From the NCBI GenBank assembly GCA_029933495.1, contig JAOZOC010000181.1:1-5452 (forward strand): a DNA stretch of 5,452 nt. Reading direction: 5' to 3'. Below, one piece after another: positions 1 to 5,376 of this stretch (position 1 is the stretch's first letter; each line of letters starts with the position of its first letter). The stretch is from Bacteroidales bacterium (GTDB lineage: Bacteria; Bacteroidota; Bacteroidia; Bacteroidales; JAADJA01). The position numbers and the translations under genes were made by a program. Under the pieces are notes generated by a model. The model ran no database searches, was not told the origin of the DNA, and was given only the letters and a program-made list of their open reading frames with translations.

Positions 1-366
1 GAGGATAAAAGCATTCTTGATGTGGTTATGAACTTTATGGAGTTCTTTATTGATGAATCCTGTGGTTCGTGTGCGCCCTGCCGCTATCTTACTGTTATTC
101 TGCGGAATAAACTTAAAAAGATAATTGACGGTAAAGGTGTGGCCAGCGACCTTGATGAAATTGTACACTGGGGAAAACAGATGAAGATTGCCAACCGTTG
201 CGGACTTGGACAGTCGGCTGCGAATCCGATTCTGACAAGTATTGAAAACTTCAGGCTTGAGTATGAAGCAAAAATAGAGAAAGGAAAAGATTTTGATACA
301 GAATTCGATCTTAACTCAGCTATAATTGAATCAGCAAGAGCTGTAGGACGTTTTCCTGAAGCATAG
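1..366 (+). CDS. hoxF: NAD-reducing hydrogenase diaphorase subunit HoxF, C-terminal part (5' truncated by window)
   Basis: HoxF is the flavin subunit of the NAD(H)-linked [NiFe] hydrogenase; it exchanges electrons between FMN/NAD and the iron-sulfur chain. Only the last 121 codons are visible, and the frame is open from base 1, so the true start lies upstream. The piece carries the NuoF/HoxF 4Fe-4S motif ESCGSCAPCR, with cysteines at visible residues 21, 24 and 27, and the distant fourth ligand at residue 67 in RCGLGQ. After it comes a tail with an FDL..A...AR pattern like the end of HoxF proteins. The FMN- and NAD-binding parts and any N-terminal NuoE-like domain are outside the window. A NuoF- or HndC-type subunit has the same motif, but hoxU, hoxY and hoxH immediately downstream make HoxF the best call. 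The gap to hoxU is 48 nt. Confidence 0.93.
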   Translation, partial: EDKSILDVVMNFMEFFIDESCGSCAPCRYLTVILRNKLKKIIDGKGVASDLDEIVHWGKQMKIANRCGLGQSAANPILTSIENFRLEYEAKIEKGKDFDTEFDLNSAIIESARAVGRFPEA

Positions 367-414
367 CTAAAGGTTTTGAAAATAGAAAATTGAAAACAAA
401 TTAAACATATCAAA

Positions 415-1122
415 ATGAGCGATATAGTAAAATTTAAAATAGATGGCAAAGAGTGCGTTGCAGATGAGGGATTAAACCTGGTAGATGCAGCAAAACAAAA
501 TGGGGTTTATATTCCGACCCTCTGCCACCTCGAAGGTATCAAACCTGCCGGTTCCTGCCGTATTTGCAATGTCAAGATAAACGGCAGATATATGACCGCC
601 TGTACAACCCCTGTAGCTGATGGAATGGAGGTCGAAAACAGCACACAGGACATTCTGGAACTCAGAAAGATAATTGTAGAAACACTTTTTGTGTCGGGAA
701 ATCATTATTGTCCGGCATGTGAAAAGAGCGGCTGCTGCGAATTGCAGGCTCTGGGATATAAATTTACAATGCTTGTTCCAAGATTTCCATACGCTTTTGA
801 GCCTAAGGAGGTGGATGCCGAATCAACAAAACTGTACATTGACAGAAACAGGTGTATTTTATGCAAAAGGTGTGTCAGGTCAATAAAATCAAAAGATGGC
901 AAAAGCATATTTGCAATAAAAGGCAGAGGGCATAATGCGATGATAAATATTGATCACGAACTTGCAGCACAAATGACAGATGAAGAAGCCACGAAGGCAA
1001 TGGATAACTGTCCTGTGGGTAGCATCCTGAAAAAAGAGAGAGGTTATTACACTCCTATAGGAAGCAGAAAGTATGACAAAAAACCTATTGGAAGTGATAT
1101 TGAAGAATCAGTAATAATTTAA
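415..1122 (+). CDS. hoxU: NAD-reducing hydrogenase iron-sulfur subunit HoxU
   Basis: HoxU is the NuoG-like subunit of the diaphorase module; it carries electrons between HoxY and HoxF in the cytoplasm. The 235 residues show three cluster sites in order. The first is an N-terminal 2Fe-2S ferredoxin domain with C37, C48, C51 and C63. The second is the His-Cys 4Fe-4S site H97, C99, C102 and C108 within GNHYCPACEKSGCCELQ. The third is a 4Fe-4S site with C147, C150 and C153 in RCILCKRC and the fourth ligand C199 in DNCPVGS. Position 157, where a two-cluster ferredoxin has its fourth cysteine, is Ile, and the second CxxCGxC is absent. This is the arrangement I recall for Ralstonia (Cupriavidus) soluble hydrogenase, not for cyanobacterial HoxU. 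The length is normal for the family. The ATG at 415 sits directly before the ferredoxin fold and has an A/T-rich leader with no Shine-Dalgarno sequence. hoxY follows after 16 nt. Confidence 0.96.
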   Translation: MSDIVKFKIDGKECVADEGLNLVDAAKQNGVYIPTLCHLEGIKPAGSCRICNVKINGRYMTACTTPVADGMEVENSTQDILELRKIIVETLFVSGNHYCPACEKSGCCELQALGYKFTMLVPRFPYAFEPKEVDAESTKLYIDRNRCILCKRCVRSIKSKDGKSIFAIKGRGHNAMINIDHELAAQMTDEEATKAMDNCPVGSILKKERGYYTPIGSRKYDKKPIGSDIEESVII

Positions 1123-1124
1123 TT

Positions 1125-1130
1125 AGGAGG
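1125..1130 (+). promoter_or_regulatory. Strong Shine-Dalgarno site for hoxY
   Basis: AGGAGG lies 8 nt before the hoxY ATG, in the 16-nt hoxU-hoxY gap. It is the only clear Shine-Dalgarno sequence in front of a gene here: the leaders of hoxU, hoxH and the flavoprotein gene are A/T-rich without one, as is usual in Bacteroidota. It supports the hoxY start at 1139. Whether it raises hoxY translation in this host is not known. Confidence 0.75.
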
Positions 1131-1138
1131 AAAGTATA

Positions 1139-1690
1139 ATGAGTAAACCTATTGTAGCAACAACATCACTCGCTGGCTGTTTCGGATGCCATATGTCAAT
1201 ACTCGACGTAGACGAGCGTATTTTGGATTTATTTGATCTCGTTGAATTTAATAAAAGCCCAATAGATGATATAAAAGAATTCACAAAGATGTGTGATATA
1301 GGAATCATCGAAGGAGGATGCTGTAACAGCGAAAATGTTCATGTCCTGAAGGACTTTAGAAAAAACTGCAAAATTCTTATATCTCTTGGCGAATGTGCAA
1401 TAATGGGCGGATTGCCGGCTATGAGAAATAATATTCCCATTGAGGAGTGCCTTAGGGAAGCTTATCTTGACGGGCCGTCAACAAAGGGACACAATCCTGA
1501 CGGAATAATGCCAAACGATGAAGAATTACCAATTCTGCTAAATAAAGTATATCCTTGTCATGAGGTTGTGAAGATAGACTATTATCTTCCGGGTTGTCCC
1601 CCGCGGGCTGACCTCATCTGGAATGCACTTGTAGCACTTGTAACAGGTGACGAATTGAAATTACCTTATGAAGTTGTAAAATTTGATTAA
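1139..1690 (+). CDS. hoxY: NAD-reducing hydrogenase small subunit HoxY
   Basis: HoxY is the small subunit of the [NiFe] hydrogenase module. It holds the proximal 4Fe-4S cluster that takes electrons from the NiFe site in HoxH and hands them to HoxU. The 183 residues contain all four expected ligands: C14 and C17 in GCFGCHMS, C86 in GECAIMGG, and C153 in LPGCPPR. The EGG.CN.EN segment (residues 58-66) and the YPCHEVVK.DY..PGCPP block (138-155) are typical of group 3 small subunits. There is no twin-arginine signal and no C-terminal extension with extra clusters, so this is the short cytoplasmic form. An extra cysteine, C61, sits beside the usual C62. hoxH follows after 18 nt. Confidence 0.96.
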   Translation: MSKPIVATTSLAGCFGCHMSILDVDERILDLFDLVEFNKSPIDDIKEFTKMCDIGIIEGGCCNSENVHVLKDFRKNCKILISLGECAIMGGLPAMRNNIPIEECLREAYLDGPSTKGHNPDGIMPNDEELPILLNKVYPCHEVVKIDYYLPGCPPRADLIWNALVALVTGDELKLPYEVVKFD

Positions 1691-1708
1691 TTATAAAAAA
1701 CAGCAACT

Positions 1709-3160
1709 ATGTCAAAGAAAATAACAATAGAACCGGTAACCAGAGTTGAAGGACACGGAAAAGTTACCATACATATAGATGATGAAGGAAATATTTCGCA
1801 GAGCAGACTTCACATTGTAGAATTCAGAGGATTCGAGCGATTTGTACAGGGAAGGCCCTATTGGGAAGCTCCTGTTCTTGTGCAACGTCTTTGCGGTATT
1901 TGCCCGGTTAGCCACCATCTTGCTGCTGCCAAAGCACTTGATGTGATTGTTGGTGCCGGCACTGGCGACGGACTAACTCCAACCGGAGAAAAAATGAGAA
2001 GATTAATGCATTACGGACAAATGTTCCAGTCGCATGTATTGCATTTCTTTCATCTTGTTTCGCCCGACCTTCTTTTTGGTATTGATAGTGACCCCGCAAT
2101 AAGAAATATTATCGGAGTAGCTAAGAAATTCCCGGATCTTGCAGTTCAGGGAGTAATGATGCGGAAATTCGGACAGGAGATTATCAAAGCTACTGCCGGA
2201 AAGAAAATTCACGGAACAGGTGCCATTCCGGGTGGAATAAACAAACATCTGACGCAGGAAGAAAAGGACAGTTTTCTAAACGGCCCGGATCCGCTGAATA
2301 TTGATAAAATGATATCCTGGTCACAGGATGCTCTTGCATTCCTGAAAGGTTATCAGAAAGAGAATAAAGATTTTATCGACAATTTTGCTGCCTTTCCATC
2401 GAGCCACTTAAGCCTGGTTAGAAAGGACGGAGCTCTTGATCTGTACCACGGAGTACTTAGGGCAGTTGATTCCGATGGTAAGAAAATCCTTCACGATGTT
2501 GATTATCAGGATTACCTTGAATATATTGGAGAAGAAGTCAGGAACTGGAGCTATATGAAGTTTCCTTATTTGACTGAGTTTGGAAAAGAAAAGGGTTGGT
2601 ACAGAGTCGGGCCATTGGCACGTCTGAATACCTGTGACTTTATACCGTCTCCTCTGGCTCAGAAAGAATTTGAAGAGTTCAAAGCATATACAAATGGAAA
2701 GCCGAATAATATGACGATGCACTACCACTGGGCACGTCTTATTGAAGTATTGCACTCGGCCGAGATGATGAAAGACCTTATTAATGATCCTGATCTTATG
2801 AAAGGCGAGCTTGTAACTAAAGGAGAGAAGAGGTCGGAAGGAGTTGGTGTTATTGAAGCTCCAAGGGGAACACTTTTTCATCATTATGGAATAAATGAAC
2901 ACGACCAGCTTACAATGGCTAACCTCATCGTTTCAACAACAAGTAATAACGAACCAATGAATATTGCTGTTAATCATACTGCAAAACAGTATATGCAAGG
3001 GCAGCAAATAATCACTGAAGGGATGATGAACGCAGTTGAGGTAGCTATCAGAGCTTATGACCCTTGCCTGAGTTGTGCAACACACGCAATGGGCAGAATG
3101 CCTCTTGAAATAGTTCTTGTTGACAATAATAATAATATCATTGATAAAAAAAGAAGGTAA
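1709..3160 (+). CDS. hoxH: NAD-reducing hydrogenase large subunit HoxH ([NiFe] catalytic subunit)
   Basis: HoxH carries the NiFe(CN)2CO active site that splits or forms H2. The 483-residue product is of normal length and intact. The L1 motif RLCGICPVSH gives nickel ligands C62 and C65; the L2 motif DPCLSCATH (451-459) gives C453 and C456. The N-terminal RVEGHG (12-17) and the conserved APRG (384-387, with R386 near the active site) are also present. Processing by the endopeptidase is expected after H459 (codon 3083-3085), which releases a 24-residue propeptide, A460-R483. This propeptide contains four Asn residues coded by an (AAT)4 run and ends in KKRR. The ATG at 1709 begins the usual family N-terminus (SKKITIEPVTRVEGHG); the leader is A-rich without a Shine-Dalgarno sequence. 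Together with HoxY and a diaphorase of HoxF/U type, the sequence points to group 3d. The subgroup is inferred from gene content and motif flavour. Confidence 0.97.
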   Translation: MSKKITIEPVTRVEGHGKVTIHIDDEGNISQSRLHIVEFRGFERFVQGRPYWEAPVLVQRLCGICPVSHHLAAAKALDVIVGAGTGDGLTPTGEKMRRLMHYGQMFQSHVLHFFHLVSPDLLFGIDSDPAIRNIIGVAKKFPDLAVQGVMMRKFGQEIIKATAGKKIHGTGAIPGGINKHLTQEEKDSFLNGPDPLNIDKMISWSQDALAFLKGYQKENKDFIDNFAAFPSSHLSLVRKDGALDLYHGVLRAVDSDGKKILHDVDYQDYLEYIGEEVRNWSYMKFPYLTEFGKEKGWYRVGPLARLNTCDFIPSPLAQKEFEEFKAYTNGKPNNMTMHYHWARLIEVLHSAEMMKDLINDPDLMKGELVTKGEKRSEGVGVIEAPRGTLFHHYGINEHDQLTMANLIVSTTSNNEPMNIAVNHTAKQYMQGQQIITEGMMNAVEVAIRAYDPCLSCATHAMGRMPLEIVLVDNNNNIIDKKRR

Positions 3161-3162
3161 AA

Positions 3163-3669
3163 TTGAAAATTCCTCATAAAATACTGATTTATGGATTTGG
3201 TAACCCTGGCCGTCAGGACGACGGTCTGGGGAATGCCTTTGTGGAAAAGATGGAACAATGGGTTAATGACCTGGGTCTTGAAGGTTTTGAATTCGATAGT
3301 AATTATCAATTGAATATTGAAGATGCTGCTGCAATTTCTGACAAAGACCTGGTGATTTTTGCCGATGCTTCAGTAGAAGAAATTGAGGATTTTATATTAA
3401 CACAGGTTGATGCTGACACAAAAGTAGCTTTTACAACTCATGCAGCTTCTTCCGGATATATTGTTCAATTATGTAAGGATATCTACAACCGTATTCCTCC
3501 GACTTACCTTTTACATATTAAAGGTTATGAGTGGGCATTCATGGAAGGGCTAACTGAAAAGGCAGTCGGAAATCTTGAAAATGCAATTGAGGAGATGAAG
3601 ATAAAATTGCAAAATCCTGAAGAACTAATAAAAAGTTTTAAATCATTTGAATCTAAAGAAGTTTGTTAA
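3163..3669 (+). CDS. hoxW: HoxH maturation endopeptidase (HoxW/HybD-family)
   Basis: This protease of the HybD/HycI family cuts the C-terminal propeptide from HoxH after nickel insertion, letting the active site close. The N-terminus shows the family signature GFGNPGRQDDGLG (11-23). The three nickel-sensing residues of HybD (E16, D62, H93) have apparent counterparts here in D20, D68 (FADAS) and H93 (TTHAASSG). The HAASSGY and IKGYEW segments resemble proteases of group 3 hydrogenases. The length of 168 residues is normal. The start is TTG at 3163, two bases after the hoxH stop. An in-frame stop at 3145-3147 excludes any upstream ATG, and the next ATG (3250) would remove the GFGNP signature. 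A purine-rich AGAAGG lies 5 nt upstream, within the end of hoxH, so translation is probably coupled to hoxH. The name hoxW rests on position and family; the specificity is inferred. Confidence 0.9.
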   Translation: MKIPHKILIYGFGNPGRQDDGLGNAFVEKMEQWVNDLGLEGFEFDSNYQLNIEDAAAISDKDLVIFADASVEEIEDFILTQVDADTKVAFTTHAASSGYIVQLCKDIYNRIPPTYLLHIKGYEWAFMEGLTEKAVGNLENAIEEMKIKLQNPEELIKSFKSFESKEVC

Positions 3670-3688
3670 TCAAAAATAAAGAATTATT

Positions 3689-4660
3689 ATGGATCTTTCA
3701 ACAGAATATATGGGACTGAAGCTTAAAAACCCCATAATTGTTAGTAGCTCGAAACTTACCGGTAATATAGATAATATTAAAAAGTGTGCTGATGTAGGTG
3801 CAGGTGCAATCGTTTTGAAGTCACTGTTCGAGGAGCAACTGCTTGCCGATTCTTCGCGGCTTATGGATCAGGATATGAAGTATTTCTGGTTTCCCGAAGC
3901 TATTGAATTCATAAACAAGCATGCTAAAGAGTTCGGGTTAAAACAAAGCCTTGAGCTTATTAAGGAGGCAAAAGCTTATACCGATATTCCGATTATCTCA
4001 AGTATCAACTGTGTTACTTCCTATGAATGGCCACAGTTTGCCAAAAAACTTGAGGATGCCGGAGCCGATGGCATTGAGTTGAATATTGCAATATTTCCGT
4101 TCGATAAATATATCTCCTGCAAAGAGATAGAAGATCAGTACATAGACATTGTTGAGGAGGTAAAAAAGCATGTCAATATTCCGGTTGCAGTGAAGCTGGG
4201 TACATATTTCACAAACCTGATGCAGATGACACACCGTCTGGATGAAGCCGGTGCCGACGGACTTGTACTGTTCAACAGGTATTACCGTCCTGATATTGAC
4301 ATTGAAGAAGAAAAGGTTGTTCGTGAGAATATCCTCAGCGGACCGGAGGAGGTGACCAAGTCATTGAGATGGGTTGCTCTTCTTGCCGACAAGCTGAATT
4401 GCCATCTTGCTGCCGGAACAGGAATACATGATTACACCGGAGTTGTAAAACAATTGCTTGCTGGTGCTTATGCTGTTCAAATTTGTTCAACATTGTTTAA
4501 TAACGGATTGAGCTATATCGATACAATTTTATTTGATCTTGAAAAATGGATGAAGAAACATAAGTATAATGCAGTTTCCGAGTTCAGGGGAAATGTATGC
4601 AAGGACGGGACTTGCGGTAGTAAGTTCGAGAGAATACAATTCCTGAAAAAAGAGATTTAG
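3689..4660 (+). CDS. Dihydroorotate dehydrogenase-like FMN-binding TIM-barrel protein, canonical catalytic motif absent
   Basis: The 323-residue product has the layout of class 1 dihydroorotate dehydrogenases. It starts with LSTEYMGLKLKNPIIVSSS, then VGAGAIVLKS with K44, and a VKLG strand with K169. A glycine-rich AGTGIHD (242-248) is near the expected FMN phosphate site. The usual active-site loop NxSCPN, which supplies the catalytic Cys and substrate-binding Asn, instead reads NIAIFP (132-137): Ile at the Cys position and Pro at the last Asn. C144 lies nearby but is not aligned. This matches what I recall of the 'dihydroorotate dehydrogenase-like' subgroup, described as keeping FMN binding but lacking catalytic residues. 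It is therefore unlikely to be the pyrimidine enzyme PyrD. The C-terminus has a CKDGTC pair (C304, C309). The ATG at 3689 follows hoxW by 19 nt, and the terminator 98 nt after the stop makes it the last gene of the hox cluster. A redox role linked to the hydrogenase is only an inference. Confidence 0.9.
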   Translation: MDLSTEYMGLKLKNPIIVSSSKLTGNIDNIKKCADVGAGAIVLKSLFEEQLLADSSRLMDQDMKYFWFPEAIEFINKHAKEFGLKQSLELIKEAKAYTDIPIISSINCVTSYEWPQFAKKLEDAGADGIELNIAIFPFDKYISCKEIEDQYIDIVEEVKKHVNIPVAVKLGTYFTNLMQMTHRLDEAGADGLVLFNRYYRPDIDIEEEKVVRENILSGPEEVTKSLRWVALLADKLNCHLAAGTGIHDYTGVVKQLLAGAYAVQICSTLFNNGLSYIDTILFDLEKWMKKHKYNAVSEFRGNVCKDGTCGSKFERIQFLKKEI

Positions 4661-4665
4661 TCTTT

Positions 4666-4694
4666 TAATAAGGCCAACCCAAAAGCCCTTATTA
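4666..4694 (+). other. Weak AT-rich hairpin just after the flavoprotein stop codon
   Basis: TAATAAGG (4666-4673) can pair with CCTTATTA (4687-4694) over 8 bp around a 13-nt loop, starting 5 nt after the stop codon. There is no clean T-run behind it, only ATTGTTT-type sequence. It could protect the transcript 3' end or be chance in AT-rich DNA. Confidence 0.25.
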
Positions 4695-4758
4695 TTGTTT
4701 CTGATTGTCAAATTGGAGACTCATTTATAAACGCTGATTTTATTGATTTTTAAGAATG

Positions 4759-4789
4759 CATCCGGTGGAGATTCCGCCGGATGTTTTTT
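4759..4789 (+). terminator. Intrinsic terminator of the hox cluster
   Basis: CATCCGGTGGA (4759-4769) pairs with TCCGCCGGATG (4773-4783) over 11 bp, with one G-U wobble and a 3-nt loop. A run of six T follows directly (4784-4789). The stem is GC-rich in an AT-rich surround. It lies 98 nt after the flavoprotein stop, so it would end the hoxF-to-flavoprotein transcript. Read on the - strand the stem has no matching T-run, so it probably serves only the + strand. Confidence 0.88.
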
Positions 4790-4802
4790 ATGTGTTATAT
4801 AT

Positions 4803-4824
4803 TTGGGCTAAAGCCCTTTTCCCT
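4803..4824 (+). repeat. Left terminal inverted repeat with GGGCTAAAGCCC palindrome
   Basis: This is the left end of the mirror-image element. It contains the palindrome GGGCT-AA-AGCCC at 4805-4816, followed by TTTTCCCT. It is the reverse complement of 4994-5015 except at one position. The short palindrome alone would form a hairpin with a very tight loop, so it more likely acts as a recognition site or in single-stranded DNA. Confidence 0.75.
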
Positions 4825-4838
4825 GTAATCAATTGGTA

Positions 4839-4856
4839 AACGGCATAAATGCCGTT
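4839..4856. repeat. Inner hairpin of the left half
   Basis: AACGGCAT and ATGCCGTT form a perfect 8-bp inverted repeat around AA. It shares the CATAAATG core with the inner hairpin of the right half (4960-4979), while the outer stem bases differ. Confidence 0.75.
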
Positions 4857-4940
4857 CCTATTTATATTGTTTTCATGAAATTATTGGAAATTTGTTTTTT
4901 GTGGCAATCATATCAATAGTCTTTTGTTGGGGAATTATAA

Positions 4941-4992
4941 TTGCTTTGCAAATCAATAGCCACCACATTTATGTGGTGGACATTGATAGCAA
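4941..4992. repeat. Inner hairpin of the right half with extended stem
   Basis: CCACCACAT (4960-4968) pairs perfectly with ATGTGGTGG (4971-4979) around TT. The stem can be extended outside a two-base internal loop: ATCAAT (4952-4957) with ATTGAT (4982-4987), then TTGCT (4941-4945) with AGCAA (4988-4992) across a 6-nt bulge on the left side. The total is about 20 paired bases, the longest fold in the spacer. Confidence 0.75.
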
Positions 4993-4993
4993 G

Positions 4994-5015
4994 AGAGAAA
5001 AGGGCTTTAGCCCAA
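4994..5015 (-). repeat. Right terminal inverted repeat with GGGCTTTAGCCC palindrome
   Basis: This is the right end of the mirror-image element, with the palindrome GGGCTTTAGCCC at 5002-5013. It matches the left end in reverse complement at 21 of 22 positions and stops 4 nt before the end of the small - strand gene. Confidence 0.75.
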
Positions 5016-5019
5016 CTCA

Positions 5020-5214
5020 TCAATTCAAAATCCCATCATTCCCAATTCTGTAACCCTTTGAATTTCTGCCTGTTTTAATGATGTTTCTGCCAAGGCAGGC
5101 TGTCAGTCCCTGCCATTTGCAATTGATTTTACTGCAATGAGTTAATCCGTTTATCTGGATTCCCCAGCATTCATCATTGGATAATTTGGATGTGTCAACT
5201 GTTTTCATTGTCAT
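5020..5214 (-). CDS. Small cysteine-containing protein of unknown function (64 residues)
   Basis: I do not recognise this protein. The frame is open up to an ATG at 5268, but that start overlaps a promoter match at 5238-5269 whose transcript would begin near 5232. The start is therefore more likely the ATG at 5214 (MTMKTV...) or the one at 5208. From 5214 the product has 64 residues, four cysteines (16, 27, 32, 40) and H26 next to C27, spaced C-x10-C-x4-C-x7-C. A polar, glycine-rich tail (TGRNSKGYRIGNDGIL) follows. The Cys/His pattern could bind a metal or form disulfides; there is no signal peptide or membrane segment, so metal binding in the cytoplasm is the easier guess. In favour of a real gene are the well-placed promoter, richer GC than the flanks, and a 3' end that abuts a REP-type repeat. 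Against it are the short length and the lack of a family match. Confidence 0.5.
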   Translation of the reverse strand: MTMKTVDTSKLSNDECWGIQINGLTHCSKINCKWQGLTACLGRNIIKTGRNSKGYRIGNDGILN

Positions 5215-5237
5215 AAATCTGTTTTGAAAAAACTGCT

Positions 5238-5269
5238 CAAATTTACTAAAAAACAATTTGTTAACCAAA
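5238..5269 (-). promoter_or_regulatory. Bacteroidota-type promoter for the small - strand gene
   Basis: On the - strand, TTTG (5269-5266) is followed after 20 nt by TAAATTTG (5245-5238), a full match to the TTTG / TAnnTTTG form used by the primary sigma factor of Bacteroidota. Transcription would start around 5232, giving a leader of roughly 18 nt before the ATG at 5214. Short motifs in AT-rich DNA can arise by chance, but both boxes and their spacing fit. Confidence 0.6.
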
Positions 5270-5312
5270 GAAAATCACGGCTGTTTTTTTATTAACATTT
5301 AAATATATTGTC

Positions 5313-5320
5313 TAATTTTG
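5313..5320 (+). promoter_or_regulatory. Possible -7 box for the rightward gene at 5377
   Basis: TAATTTTG matches TAnnTTTG exactly and would start transcription near 5326, about 50 nt before the ATG at 5377. At the -33 position there is only TTTA or TTAT within a T-rich stretch, so the upstream box is poor. The site lies in the 162-nt region between the two outward-facing genes, where a promoter is needed. Confidence 0.4.
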
Positions 5321-5376
5321 GCGAGACTTATGTAGTCGCTTAAATCGAATGGATTTTAATATATAATTTCACTGGA

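Larger units (their letters stand above)
4803..5015. repeat. Mirror-image REP-pair (REPIN-like) element
   Basis: The two ends, 4803-4824 and 4994-5015, are inverted copies over 22 nt with a single mismatch (at 4996). Each half, read inward, has the outer palindrome GGGCTAAAGCCC, a TTTTC-starting spacer of 22-23 nt containing ATCAAT, an inner hairpin around CATAAATG, and then CTATT. The halves are thus related along their length in opposite orientation, with about 100 nt of AT-rich DNA between the inner hairpins. Paired inverted REP sequences of this form are the units moved by REP-associated tyrosine transposases (RAYT). GGGCTAAAGCCC-type repeats are, as I recall, common between genes in Bacteroidota. 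No transposase and no target-site duplication are evident. Copy number in the genome cannot be seen from here. Confidence 0.7.
4661..5019. other. Non-coding spacer between convergent genes
   Basis: No convincing coding frame is seen in these 359 bases. The spacer lies between the 3' end of the flavoprotein gene (+) and the 3' end of the small - strand gene. It contains a weak hairpin just after the flavoprotein stop, a strong intrinsic terminator, and a mirror-image repeat element that fills most of the right half. Repeats of this kind are usually found where two genes end facing each other, which fits here. Confidence 0.8.

Noticed and set aside
84..449. 121-codon open frame on the - strand across the hoxF-hoxU junction
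   Set aside because: It covers the hoxF cluster-ligand region and the start of hoxU in antisense; both are clearly coding on the + strand.
2408..2902. 164-codon open frame on the - strand inside hoxH
   Set aside because: It lies fully opposite the intact, motif-rich hoxH, resembles no family and has no promoter of its own; it is a shadow of hoxH codon use.
3689..4660. Calling the flavoprotein PyrD of pyrimidine synthesis
   Set aside because: The catalytic Cys and neighbouring Asn of the NxSCPN loop are replaced, and the gene sits in a hydrogenase cluster, so the symbol pyrD would mislead.
4803..5015. Mirror-image element as a CRISPR array or a complete insertion sequence
   Set aside because: There are only two inverted copies, no regularly spaced direct repeats, and no transposase frame between the ends.
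5087..5098. CTGCCAAGGCAG palindrome as a possible terminator or operator
   Set aside because: The stem is only 5 bp, has no T-run on either strand, and lies inside the small - strand frame; chance is enough.
5215..5268. Longer N-terminus (18 extra residues) for the small - strand protein
   Set aside because: It would start inside the promoter match and upstream of the predicted transcript start; the extra residues are AT-rich in coding and look like untranslated leader.
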